From: an uncultured Eubacteriales bacterium
GTDB lineage: Bacteria; Bacillota; Clostridia; Christensenellales; Aristaeellaceae
Direction: 5' to 3'
NCBI GenBank assembly: GCA_902789365.1
Contig: CADANQ010000025.1
Span: 26,968 to 61,111, forward strand
Length of the DNA: 34,144 bases
The position numbers and the translations under genes are program-made. The notes below the pieces were generated by a model, which saw only the letters and a program-made list of their open reading frames with translations, was not told the origin of the DNA and did no database searches. The number at the start of each line of letters is the position of its first letter. Position 1 is the stretch's first letter. Shown here piece by piece: positions 24,011 through 31,981 of this stretch.

Positions 24011-25618
24011 TTAACCGTTCCCGGCCAGCTGCAGCATCACAAGCACATACTCCCCTTCCGGACGAACCAGGACAAAAACACTGGCGCCGGCGTCATACCG
24101 GGAATTCTTCGGAGGGGCGTTCAGGTGTACGAATTTCGCGTCCCCCACGTCGCGGACATAGACCAGCTCCGGTGTGCGGATCTCGCCGGTCAGGCCGGGG
24201 ACGAGAACCTCCAGTTCCTTCATCGTCCATTCCCGGAGGGCGTTCAGCTCCTCCATATCCATGACCTGGCTTTCGGCGTACTCCCCGTCCGTTACCCAGC
24301 GGTAGTCCTTCAGGTCCTGGCTCATATCCCAAATGACGCCGTCGGAAGAGAACCAGAGGGTAAACGCGGCGTCGTCCCCCTCCGTCAGGCTGACGGACCA
24401 GCTGCCGCCCTCGCGGTATACATCGAAGCTGCCCTCCGCTTCCCTGCCTTTCACCCGGTCCCACACTTCCTTCGCGAAGGCCGCCGCGTCGCTTTCATTT
24501 TGGATCCGCCTGTTCCCATGGAGCGCTTCCGTCAGGTAATGCTCCTCAATGGGCCAGTAAACCCCCATTTCCAGATGTTCCTTTGTTTCCGACGTGGCGA
24601 AGGCGCCGACGAGGCACATGGACGCGAGCACCGCGAATGTCACGGCCAGCCACCTGAGCGGCTTTCCGCCCCGCATCACGGTTTCCACCCGGGTCTTCAG
24701 GCGTTTTCCCGTCATGGTCATCCCGGTGGCCAGCATGCCCAGGCCCGGGGCGTTCCTGCGGGCGGCGGACAGCACCAGCACGCCGGCGTAGCTTTTCCTT
24801 TCCTCCGGGTCCATGGGCCCGGTCACCCGGTCGTCGCACCTCAGTTCGCTGTCCGTGCGACTCATGGCGGCGGCAAGCCACACCAGGGGATTGAACCAGT
24901 GGACCGCGCAGCAAAGCAAACGCAGCACGCCCCACAGATGGTCCCGGTTTTTCAGATGGCAGATCTCGTGGGTCAGCACATGGATGGCGTCCCGGGGAGA
25001 CGCGCTGAGCGGCAGCGCGATATACGGACGGAAGACCCCCACAAGGCATGCGCTGGGCAGGGGATCGGTGAAAAACACCGGCACGGACCTGACGCCCCGT
25101 TCGCGGCAGAGCGCGTCAAACCTTTCCTTCATTTCGCCCGAGATCGGCTCGATCCGGTCCGCCCGCAGCCGCATGTGGAAGCGGAGATTGCAGATCAGGA
25201 ACCATGCCAAAACCAGCAGGACGCCCGCCAACCAGACCTTCGCCAGGGTAATGGCCGCGCTCGCGTCCTCAAGCCCTTCGCCAAGACGGCTCGCGGCTTC
25301 ATAGCCCGTCATATTGTCGGCGCGCCAGAAAATATCGCTCATCCGGCTCACGGCGTCAGTCAAACGCACCTTGACCTGCCCCGCGATGGGGCGGATGGCC
25401 GCGTCGGAAGCAAACGGGGAGCGGATCGTGTGGATCAGCGGGTTCGCAAACGACAGGGGACACAGAAGCCTTACGGCGATCAGGAGCCATCCGAAGCAGA
25501 TGGCGCCGTTTCCCAGCCCTTTCCGCAGAAATCTGCGCAGCGGGATCATCAGGATGATGGCGATGCCGGCCATGATGTTGGCTTCGATCAGGAAATTGTA
25601 TACAGTCGCCGAGCGCAT
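24011..25618 (-). CDS. M56 (BlaR1/MecR1-like) membrane metallopeptidase
   Basis: A 535-residue integral membrane protein. Hydrophobic segments are near 10-28, 38-57, 125-145 and 320-342. The M56 zinc site is HEICH (217-221) with the distal Glu258 in DSELRCDD. In BlaR1 the activated protease leads to cleavage of the BlaI repressor encoded next door, the likely role here. Unlike BlaR1, the C-terminus (~345-535) has no penicillin-binding SxxK/KTG motifs; it is an unrecognised, acidic, beta-rich domain that may be the sensor for another signal. AGAGGAGG precedes the start. The sigma gene follows after 15 nt. Confidence 0.9.
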   Translation of the reverse strand: MRSATVYNFLIEANIMAGIAIILMIPLRRFLRKGLGNGAICFGWLLIAVRLLCPLSFANPLIHTIRSPFASDAAIRPIAGQVKVRLTDAVSRMSDIFWRADNMTGYEAASRLGEGLEDASAAITLAKVWLAGVLLVLAWFLICNLRFHMRLRADRIEPISGEMKERFDALCRERGVRSVPVFFTDPLPSACLVGVFRPYIALPLSASPRDAIHVLTHEICHLKNRDHLWGVLRLLCCAVHWFNPLVWLAAAMSRTDSELRCDDRVTGPMDPEERKSYAGVLVLSAARRNAPGLGMLATGMTMTGKRLKTRVETVMRGGKPLRWLAVTFAVLASMCLVGAFATSETKEHLEMGVYWPIEEHYLTEALHGNRRIQNESDAAAFAKEVWDRVKGREAEGSFDVYREGGSWSVSLTEGDDAAFTLWFSSDGVIWDMSQDLKDYRWVTDGEYAESQVMDMEELNALREWTMKELEVLVPGLTGEIRTPELVYVRDVGDAKFVHLNAPPKNSRYDAGASVFVLVRPEGEYVLVMLQLAGNG

Positions 25619-25684
25619 AAAAAACCTCCTCTGTTACAGTACGGATAACAGATCGATCCCATGCATTTACTTCTTTGCGGTTTT

Positions 25685-26053
25685 TTATTTCTTTCTGCCT
25701 TCCATGACGTCCAGGATCTGCCGAAGGTCGTCCTCCGACAGGTCCCCGGCTTCCACCAGGTGATGGACCAGGAGGGATGCCTTTCCCCTGAAAATATGGG
25801 ACAGGAATTTGTGCGTTTCCTCCGTGGACGCTTCCTCCCTGGTAATGAGGGGCGTATACAGCTTGGCCCTTTCGGAATCATCCACGCTGACGGCGCCCTT
25901 TTCCGTCATGCGCTTGAGCAGCGTGATCACCGTGTGCCTCGTCCATCCGGTTTCCGGCTCCAGAATCCTTGTGATCTCCCCCATCGTCCTGGGGGAATGA
26001 TCCCAAAGCACCTCCATGATCTTCCACTCCGCTTCAGTGACCTGTATCGCCAT
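25685..26053 (-). CDS. BlaI/MecI/CopY-family repressor
   Basis: A 122-residue winged-helix repressor. The N-terminal ~70 residues match BlaI: VTEAEWKIMEVLWDHSPRTMGEI, then TRHTVITLLKRMTEKGAV with the recognition helix, and YTPLITREE at the hinge where BlaI is normally cut. The C-terminal helical dimerisation region follows (FRGKASLLVHHLVEAGDLSEDDL). It is the first gene of a minus-strand set, 66 nt before the M56 gene. Dyads overlapping its promoter suggest autoregulation. GGAGG lies seven nt before the ATG. Confidence 0.93.
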   Translation of the reverse strand: MAIQVTEAEWKIMEVLWDHSPRTMGEITRILEPETGWTRHTVITLLKRMTEKGAVSVDDSERAKLYTPLITREEASTEETHKFLSHIFRGKASLLVHHLVEAGDLSEDDLRQILDVMEGRKK

Positions 26054-26071
26054 GCCGCAGCCTCCTTTTTT

Positions 26072-26123
26072 GTTGACACGTGTCTACATCAATAAGTATA
26101 CATCCGTCTACTATAGTTGTCAA
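26072..26123 (-). promoter_or_regulatory. Consensus promoter with two BlaI-type operators
   Basis: On the minus strand TTGACA (plus 26118-26123), 17 nt, TATACT (plus 26095-26100). One dyad, GTAGACGGATGTA, occupies the spacer and enters the -10 (plus 26099-26111). A second, GTAGACACGTGTCAAC, holds the perfect palindrome GACACGTGTC (plus 26075-26084) downstream of the -10. Both share GTAGAC followed by TGT, resembling the TACA/TGTA half-sites of BlaI operators. Assignment to this BlaI is inference. Confidence 0.75.
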
Positions 26124-26133
26124 CACTTTTTTA

Positions 26134-26399
26134 ACAGCACAGGGGCCGGTTCTATGTGTCGGGCGTCAAGCCGCGGCGGATGGGGCCTGCGCGGCCCCAA
26201 ACCCCGCGGCAGAGGTTTTCACCCCTGCACCCCGATTCGGCGAAAGGACCTGCCGCCGACAGACGGCGGTTTCCGCCTGCCTGTACGCGGGAGACGCGTT
26301 ACGGGAAAATACCCCGATGGCGGCGCAAAAAAAACGCGGGGGACGGGGTTACGGAAAAATGCCCTGACGGCGGCGTGGAAAAAAAGCGGCGCAAAAAAA
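26134..26399 (+). repeat. Dispersed repeat, copy D, with duplicated tail
   Basis: The head is slightly degenerate (GCACAGGGGCCGG, then TATGTGTCGGG), followed by the usual body. The tail module (ACGCG...GTTACGG-GAAAAT...GGCGGCG + A-tract) occurs twice (about 26286-26335 and 26335-26376), with a third short GGCGCAAAAAAA at 26388-26399. The copy starts ~10 nt beyond the BlaI promoter -35 and ends inside the terminator of the pilin-like gene. Confidence 0.82.
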
Positions 26400-26428
26400 C
26401 TCAAACCCGTGTTACATGCGGGTTTGAG
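26392..26428 (-). terminator. Terminator of pilin-like gene, built on repeat D
   Basis: CTCAAACCCG (26400-26409) and CGGGTTTGAG (26419-26428) form a perfect 10-bp stem. On the minus strand the stem is followed by seven U residues, supplied by the A-tract at the end of repeat copy D (26393-26399). Confidence 0.85.
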
Positions 26429-26511
26429 CCTGTTTGAGTGTTAAATTTCGGGCTTTTAGCGAATTTCGCCGTCCGCGTCAGTATGCCCGTTGCGGCTTGC
26501 GCAAACGCCGT

Positions 26512-29500
26512 TTAATTTTCATAAACGTCGATGACGCCCGCTTTCAGTATGCCGTCGCCGTAATAAACAACCTGGACCTTAACGGTGTATGAAGTCAGGT
26601 CGTAGGTATATCCGCCCTGGGTCGGGTTTTCCGGGGTTACGCCCTCCGGCACAATCTCCTTCACGGTATAGGTATGGATGCCCACGTCCGCCAGCTTATA
26701 GGAGATCGGTTCAAAGCTGACGACTCCGTTTTCGTCATTTTGCACCGTCTGGATCAATATGCCGTTTTCATCATACACCCCGAAGGAGAATTCCCTCCCT
26801 GTCATCTTCCTGCCCGTAAGGACCTTGATCGCCTGGAAGGCAGTCGCCGTCAGGGTAACCTTTGTATTCACATACGTTATTTCCGTGCCCTCGATCCGCG
26901 TGGTTCCCGTAAACGTCGCGCCGCCCGGCGTCATTTGTCCGCCGTCCGCCGTTCTGCCGGAGGAAACCGTACTGTAATCCTCCGCCGGGGTACCGTCCTC
27001 CAAGGTTTCCGTAATCGTATACCCAATGCCGGCGGGCAGTCCGACCGCCTGTTTATATTCGCCGTCCTTCAGCAGGAATGTCGCGCCCCCCTTCTCAAAC
27101 GTAATCGCATGCTCGTCATAGCGGCCCTGGTCGTCCATTTTGCCGTATGTGCCGCTGATGGTGCTGTCGTCCAGCGTAATCGTGAACAGGAACTGCTTGC
27201 CGCTGTCGTCCCCGACGGTTTTCTTTCTCACCGTCAGGCCTTCCAGGGGGGTGTTCTTGATCTGCAATGATCCTCCCGAAGCCGGATAGATATAGCTTTT
27301 ATCAAACGTGACCTGGTCTATATTATCCGTAAAGGATATGGTATATGAAAAGCCGAGAGGCGCGTAACCGGCGGGCGGTTCCAGTTCCGTCAGTGTGTAA
27401 ACGACGTATGTTTTGGGATCATCCTGACGGAAGTTATCCGCAGCGTCGTAAAAAAACAGGACATACTTCGACTGGTCGATCAGCAGCTCCCCGTTTGCGT
27501 CTGTCTCCAGGGTGACCTCGTACAGGTTTTCCCCTTTCTTCAGCGAAAATCCTTTCGGCGCCGTCAGTTTAAACTTTACGCCCGGGATACGTATGCGGTT
27601 ATTGTTTTCGTCCACCTTGAGCACCGGGAAATAAACGCCGACGCCGGTCCCCGTGCTGTGCGTGGAAAATGTGTAAGTCTCTTTTGTTCCGTCTTCCCAG
27701 TCTCCGGCGGCTGCGTCATTGCTGAACTCGACCGGCCCTGTTCCGAGCACCACGGCGCTGTACTCGATGACCACCTTTGTCTGGTCCGGGATCGTAAACG
27801 TTGCCGTATAACCTGAAATGGTATAACTGACATTTTCATTGGCACTTTCGGGCACGGTTGTGATCCTGATCGAAGAATAGTCGATATTCAGCGATTCCGA
27901 CCAGGTGTCCCGCAGGATAATGTCTTCGCCGCCGTTCACCCTGCCCTGGAGCGGGTTGAACGTGATCCTGTATTTCGCGATACGGTGGTCATTGTCGATC
28001 TCCGCAAGGTTCGACAGTTCTTTGGTCAGGCACAGGTAATCATGTTCGAATGTCGCTTCGGCGGACACGTCGTTCCAGATCGCCTTGTTGGTCGTCGTCC
28101 ATTTTCCGCCGGCCTCCGCCGCCAGCCGGTCGAGGTCGACATCGTCCTTCAGCGCAAGCCAGTAATGCACCTTGAGATACCCGTAAGGCAAATCGCTCGG
28201 GAGATCCGCAACGGTAATATTGATGCCGCCGCCGATATTGCTGTATACCGCGGTGCCTACGGGGGTGATCTGAGAATACTGGGTTCCCCCGAGCACATAA
28301 AACTGCTGCCACAGGGCGCCGGCTTCGGCGTCCGTGGGCACCCGGAACACGCCCGTATCGAACTCGTCCTGGATCGTTATGGGATTATCTCCGCTCGTTA
28401 CGCCGCCGAGAATAATGTCGTATTCAAGATATCTTACGCCGTCCTGCTCAAGAATGCTGTCGCTCACGCTTTTATCCGCCGTCGGGGACGTAATGGTCTC
28501 GACAGCGGTCGCGGTAAGTTCCGCGCTCAGCGACGCCGTGTTTGCATGGTCCAGGAACGAAGTATCCGTCGTCTGGGACGCGTATCTGATCCAGTCCGGA
28601 TTGTTTTTCGTTTTAAAGGTGATATATACGTCGTACGCCGCGCCGATGCCCGTAAGCCCGTCGTTGCCGTTCCCGTCTTTAAAATGGACCTCAAACTGAT
28701 GGGTTCCCGGTACCACCGTGGCCGAATCACCGCTTTGAAGACCCGTTATTACGGGATCACCCAGCAATTCATCCCACAGATAACCCGGGGGATCAATAAA
28801 ATAGAAATATCTCCCCGGAAACGTGTCCGTCAGTGTGCCGTACTGCGGCGGCAGGCCCCCTTCGGGCACATGGACGATCACCTGCCAGGTGGCTTCTTCA
28901 ATGCTGTGCCCGATGAGGTTCTTGGAAATTTTCGGCTTGCCTTCCTCGTCATGCCCCGTGATCCCGGCGGAACCGGTACCGTGGCCATACTTTCCTCCGG
29001 CGTCATTTTGCACAGTCCCGTCGCCGGTAAGGCCGCTGACGTCCACCTCCGTCGTATAGATGATCTTGTAAGAGTATATACCATCATCGGTCTCCGGAAA
29101 ATGATAGGTATAGGAGGTATCCTGTGATTTATCCGTTACACCCACTTCACTCCAAGGTATATGTCTCGGCTCTTCTCCCACAGGAGCCCCGTTGATATCA
29201 TAAACCCACACATCGATGCCGTCGCCGCTGTATTGCATCGGCAGGTTGCCGGGTGAGACTACGATGCTGTCCGTAAAATCGGTGTCGGCGACCGATATGA
29301 TACGTTCCTTGTTTACCTCAACCGTCCAGGAAACCGTCTGTTTCGTTCCTTCTCCCCCGACAACCTGCCCGTTTCCCTTCGACACGGACGAGAACTGGAT
29401 CTGATTGCCCCAGTTCACCTGCTTTTCATCCGTACCGTCTCCGGTCACCGTGGCGGTATTGCGCGTCTGGTCATACGTCAGCTGGCCGTCATGGTCGCCG

Positions 29501-30354
29501 TCGGCTTCATAATCGACTTTTGCGCGGTATTTGAATTCAATGACCTGGCCGTCCGTCATGGAATCGATCGCGTATTCAAAGGACGTTTCCGTTTCCGAAA
29601 CCAGTGTGCATGTACTGGAGCCGGGGTCGGGAATAGTAACTGTGCCGTCCAATTTCAGCGCGTTTCCGGTAATGTTATCCTTTACGACGATATTCTGGTT
29701 GTTTCCTTCGGAGGTCACCCTGAGCGTATAATTGACAAAACCGTTTTGGGGATCGTACTCCGCTGTTTTTACAATTTGAAGATCGTGTTTTTCTTCAAGA
29801 TCAACGACCACGTCGGTCTTAACATGGGTTCCCCATTCCAGGTGTTCGTTCTCCCGATGGAATTGCCCTGTAAAATCGATATCTAAATGTAATCTTGTTT
29901 GCTGCTTGAGCGCGTTGAGGATCCGCTCGCCGTATTCCGCCGCAAAACGGTCATAATCGGGAATAATCTTAACGCTTCCGTCCGGCGAAACGGTATATTT
30001 GTATTGGAGATAATAAATTTCTGCCCCAAACCGATAACTTATTTGACCGTATCCGGTCTGGATTTCGCCTGGGAGGACAATCCCCGCGGGCAGCTGATAC
30101 GTAAAGGGATCGGGCGAATCCATATCAAACTGTTTGCTGCCGGTCTCCGTAAAAACGACCGACATGGTATACGGCGTATCCGGAAGCACCGTCCATGTAT
30201 TGCCGGTCACTTCGGCGCCGGTGATGCTTACGTTACTCACCAGATTTGAAAGATCGGTATAATATGTCTGATCGGCGGCCGCCGAACCGACAGCGGCAAA
30301 CAGCCCCAGCAGTACGGCCAGCAGCGCTGCCAAAACCCTGCAGTTCTGACGCAT
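26512..30354 (-). CDS. Large pilin-like surface protein (SpaA/FctA domains)
   Basis: A 1280-residue exported protein. Signal peptide at 1-27. Residues ~30-880 are a series of beta-sandwich, adhesin-like repeats (segments such as DLQIVKTAEYDPQNGFVNYT and ATWQVIVHVPEGGLPPQYG). Then come a SpaA-type prealbumin-like domain (~905-1030, with TELEPPAGY), a DUF7601-type domain (~1037-1150, LTVRKKTVGDDSG ... YTITETL) and an FctA/Spy0128-type pilin domain (~1166-1280). These domains typically form Lys-Asn isopeptide bonds. The C-terminus ends at AGVIDVYEN, earlier than usual for FctA, with no LPXTG motif, hydrophobic helix or basic tail in frame. No sortase gene is in the window. GAGGAGGGAAAA is upstream of the start. 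Confidence 0.85.
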   Translation of the reverse strand: MRQNCRVLAALLAVLLGLFAAVGSAAADQTYYTDLSNLVSNVSITGAEVTGNTWTVLPDTPYTMSVVFTETGSKQFDMDSPDPFTYQLPAGIVLPGEIQTGYGQISYRFGAEIYYLQYKYTVSPDGSVKIIPDYDRFAAEYGERILNALKQQTRLHLDIDFTGQFHRENEHLEWGTHVKTDVVVDLEEKHDLQIVKTAEYDPQNGFVNYTLRVTSEGNNQNIVVKDNITGNALKLDGTVTIPDPGSSTCTLVSETETSFEYAIDSMTDGQVIEFKYRAKVDYEADGDHDGQLTYDQTRNTATVTGDGTDEKQVNWGNQIQFSSVSKGNGQVVGGEGTKQTVSWTVEVNKERIISVADTDFTDSIVVSPGNLPMQYSGDGIDVWVYDINGAPVGEEPRHIPWSEVGVTDKSQDTSYTYHFPETDDGIYSYKIIYTTEVDVSGLTGDGTVQNDAGGKYGHGTGSAGITGHDEEGKPKISKNLIGHSIEEATWQVIVHVPEGGLPPQYGTLTDTFPGRYFYFIDPPGYLWDELLGDPVITGLQSGDSATVVPGTHQFEVHFKDGNGNDGLTGIGAAYDVYITFKTKNNPDWIRYASQTTDTSFLDHANTASLSAELTATAVETITSPTADKSVSDSILEQDGVRYLEYDIILGGVTSGDNPITIQDEFDTGVFRVPTDAEAGALWQQFYVLGGTQYSQITPVGTAVYSNIGGGINITVADLPSDLPYGYLKVHYWLALKDDVDLDRLAAEAGGKWTTTNKAIWNDVSAEATFEHDYLCLTKELSNLAEIDNDHRIAKYRITFNPLQGRVNGGEDIILRDTWSESLNIDYSSIRITTVPESANENVSYTISGYTATFTIPDQTKVVIEYSAVVLGTGPVEFSNDAAAGDWEDGTKETYTFSTHSTGTGVGVYFPVLKVDENNNRIRIPGVKFKLTAPKGFSLKKGENLYEVTLETDANGELLIDQSKYVLFFYDAADNFRQDDPKTYVVYTLTELEPPAGYAPLGFSYTISFTDNIDQVTFDKSYIYPASGGSLQIKNTPLEGLTVRKKTVGDDSGKQFLFTITLDDSTISGTYGKMDDQGRYDEHAITFEKGGATFLLKDGEYKQAVGLPAGIGYTITETLEDGTPAEDYSTVSSGRTADGGQMTPGGATFTGTTRIEGTEITYVNTKVTLTATAFQAIKVLTGRKMTGREFSFGVYDENGILIQTVQNDENGVVSFEPISYKLADVGIHTYTVKEIVPEGVTPENPTQGGYTYDLTSYTVKVQVVYYGDGILKAGVIDVYEN

Positions 30355-30537
30355 CGCTCTTTTCCCTCCTCATGTCCTGTTCCCGGCCTCGTTATCACAT
30401 TCCGTCATAAGCTGCCGCAATGGTCCCGGAACCCTTCCCTTGTACGCGGCCGGGAAAAGCCCCCAAGGTATTGTATAAAACACAGAGCGCCGACAGCCTT
30501 CGGACACAATCTGTCCACTCGTCCCATGTTACATATT

Positions 30538-30566
30538 ATTTTAACTTATTTGTGACAGCATGTAAA
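30538..30566 (-). promoter_or_regulatory. Promoter of pilin-like gene
   Basis: On the minus strand TTTACA (plus 30561-30566), 17 nt, TAAAAT (plus 30538-30543). The leader is ~175 nt, gene-free, with a GTCCG...CGGAC-like short stem and several GC-rich runs. The rest of 30355-30685 holds nothing else I can support. Confidence 0.6.
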
Positions 30567-30685
30567 TACTCTGACACTTTTCCGTAATAATTTTTTTGCA
30601 TAAAATCCCTTTTCCTTTGTCCGCCGCCGTCCCGCGCGCAGCAGCGGAAGCGCAAAAAAAACCGACCCCTTCCCGGCACAAACCG

Positions 30686-30714
30686 AAAAAAACGGGCCTG
30701 TCCTTCAGGCCCGT
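30686..30714 (-). terminator. Terminator of exported HExxH protein gene
   Basis: ACGGGCCTG (30692-30700) and CAGGCCCGT (30706-30714) form a 9-bp stem with a five-nt loop. On the minus strand it is followed by a run of seven T residues. It lies 20 nt after the stop codon of the gene at 30734. Confidence 0.88.
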
Positions 30715-30733
30715 CCCGGCGCCGCCGCGTTCC

Positions 30734-31705
30734 TTACCGCCTCAGGTATGCGATAACCCCTTCCAGGATCTCGGGATTCCTGAACCGCCCGTAGCCCTCG
30801 TCCAGGGTCATCAGCGCATAGGCGAAGCTGTTGGCCGCCGCTTCCTCCGGGTCGATTACATAAGTGGTATTCTCGCCAAAGACGGTCCAGAAATCCTCCG
30901 CCTCTTCCTTGGTGTAAACGGCGGTCGTACCCATGGGAACGATTCCCGGATGCATCCCTAAAAGGAAGTTGTCGCCTTCCTTTTCAAAAACGCCGTCTGA
31001 CAGGGTGATGATGTAGCATTCCTTTTTCTCCCCGCCTATGGTGAACGTGGCGACGCTGTTGTGACGCTCCACATCCGGGTTGGTGATGATCCTTTCGAAG
31101 ATTTCCTTCGGAATTTCGATATCATGGTCCAGCACGGTGAAATGGATCAGGGAATACATCGCCTGCCGGTACTCCGGGAAAAGCCGGGACAGGCAATGGG
31201 AAAGCTCGTGGAGCACGATCAGATGAAAATTGTAATCCGGGGTTTCGGACGGCGAAAAAGCGTCCTGATTGAGAAAAATGACGCCCTCGCAGGTGTACCC
31301 GGTGGCCCCCAGTTCTTCCTTCCCGGTGGTTTTGACAAAGGTAATTGTCCCCGGGTCCGGCAGCTTCAGGCCGTGGGATTCCAGAAACGCGCTCAGCCAC
31401 TCCATGGTATCGCCGACGCGCTTCTCTTCCTCGGGAGTGAAGGGCAGCACCTGAAGGGCGGAATATTCGATGTATTCCTCCAGCGTTCCGCCTTTTTTCT
31501 GCAAAAGGAAATCCAGCGTCAGCCTGTTGATCTGCCCGTGGTACAGATTTCGGCCGCGTATCAGCTCCTGTCCTTCCGGCACATCGGCGCAGCGGGCGGT
31601 GAGTTTTGTGGTCCAGACTGTTTCCGCGGGCGCCGTCTCCGCGCAGGCGGCGGCGCAGAGAAGCAGCAGAGCAGAAACCATCAGGGAGAAGATTCTTTTT
31701 TTCAT
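30734..31705 (-). CDS. Exported HExxH zinc metalloprotease-like protein
   Basis: A 323-residue exported protein. The N-terminus (MKKRIFSLMVSALLLLCAAAC) is a signal peptide that could also be a lipoprotein signal with Cys21, although the residue three before it is Ala rather than Leu. The gluzincin-type motif is LHELSH (His166, Glu167, His170), with a downstream Glu in EEAAANSFAYAL (~287-296) as probable third zinc ligand. The Ala-Asn-x-Phe-Ala context after the Glu fits several gluzincins; the specific family is not recognised. The start at 31705 is chosen because AAAGGAGG precedes it (spacing ~12 nt); the longer frame has no site. It is divergent from the AIM24 gene. Confidence 0.75.
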   Translation of the reverse strand: MKKRIFSLMVSALLLLCAAACAETAPAETVWTTKLTARCADVPEGQELIRGRNLYHGQINRLTLDFLLQKKGGTLEEYIEYSALQVLPFTPEEEKRVGDTMEWLSAFLESHGLKLPDPGTITFVKTTGKEELGATGYTCEGVIFLNQDAFSPSETPDYNFHLIVLHELSHCLSRLFPEYRQAMYSLIHFTVLDHDIEIPKEIFERIITNPDVERHNSVATFTIGGEKKECYIITLSDGVFEKEGDNFLLGMHPGIVPMGTTAVYTKEEAEDFWTVFGENTTYVIDPEEAAANSFAYALMTLDEGYGRFRNPEILEGVIAYLRR

Positions 31706-31885
31706 CGCGGAATTACGCCTCCTTTCGATATAACAATAATTCACCCCCACGGGCCGGCAAACCTTCTTTGAGAAAAAAATACCTTTGGTTTCGCTTCGTT
31801 TGACCCCGCACGCGGATTTTCCGCTCACCCGGGGCATGCCAGAGGGCGCGCCGTACGGAAAGCGCAAGCCGGACCATGCGTCGGC

Positions 31886-31915
31886 TTGACAGGAAGAATG
31901 TCCATATTATATATT
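31886..31915 (+). promoter_or_regulatory. Promoter of AIM24-TerD pair
   Basis: TTGACA (31886-31891), 18 nt, TATATT (31910-31915). The 5' leader carries a 6-bp stem (GGCGGC / GCCGCC, 31932-31949) shortly before the ribosome site. Confidence 0.65.
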
Positions 31916-31981
31916 GATTGGGAAAAAAGCCGGCGGCGGGAATGCCGCCCCAAAAAAGAAAAAAATCCGGAGGACTTCGCC

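Noticed and set aside
26155-26444. Frames of about 90-140 codons inside repeat copy D (also seen in copies A-C)
   Set aside because: They differ between copies, lack ribosome sites, and follow the repeat rather than any gene boundary.
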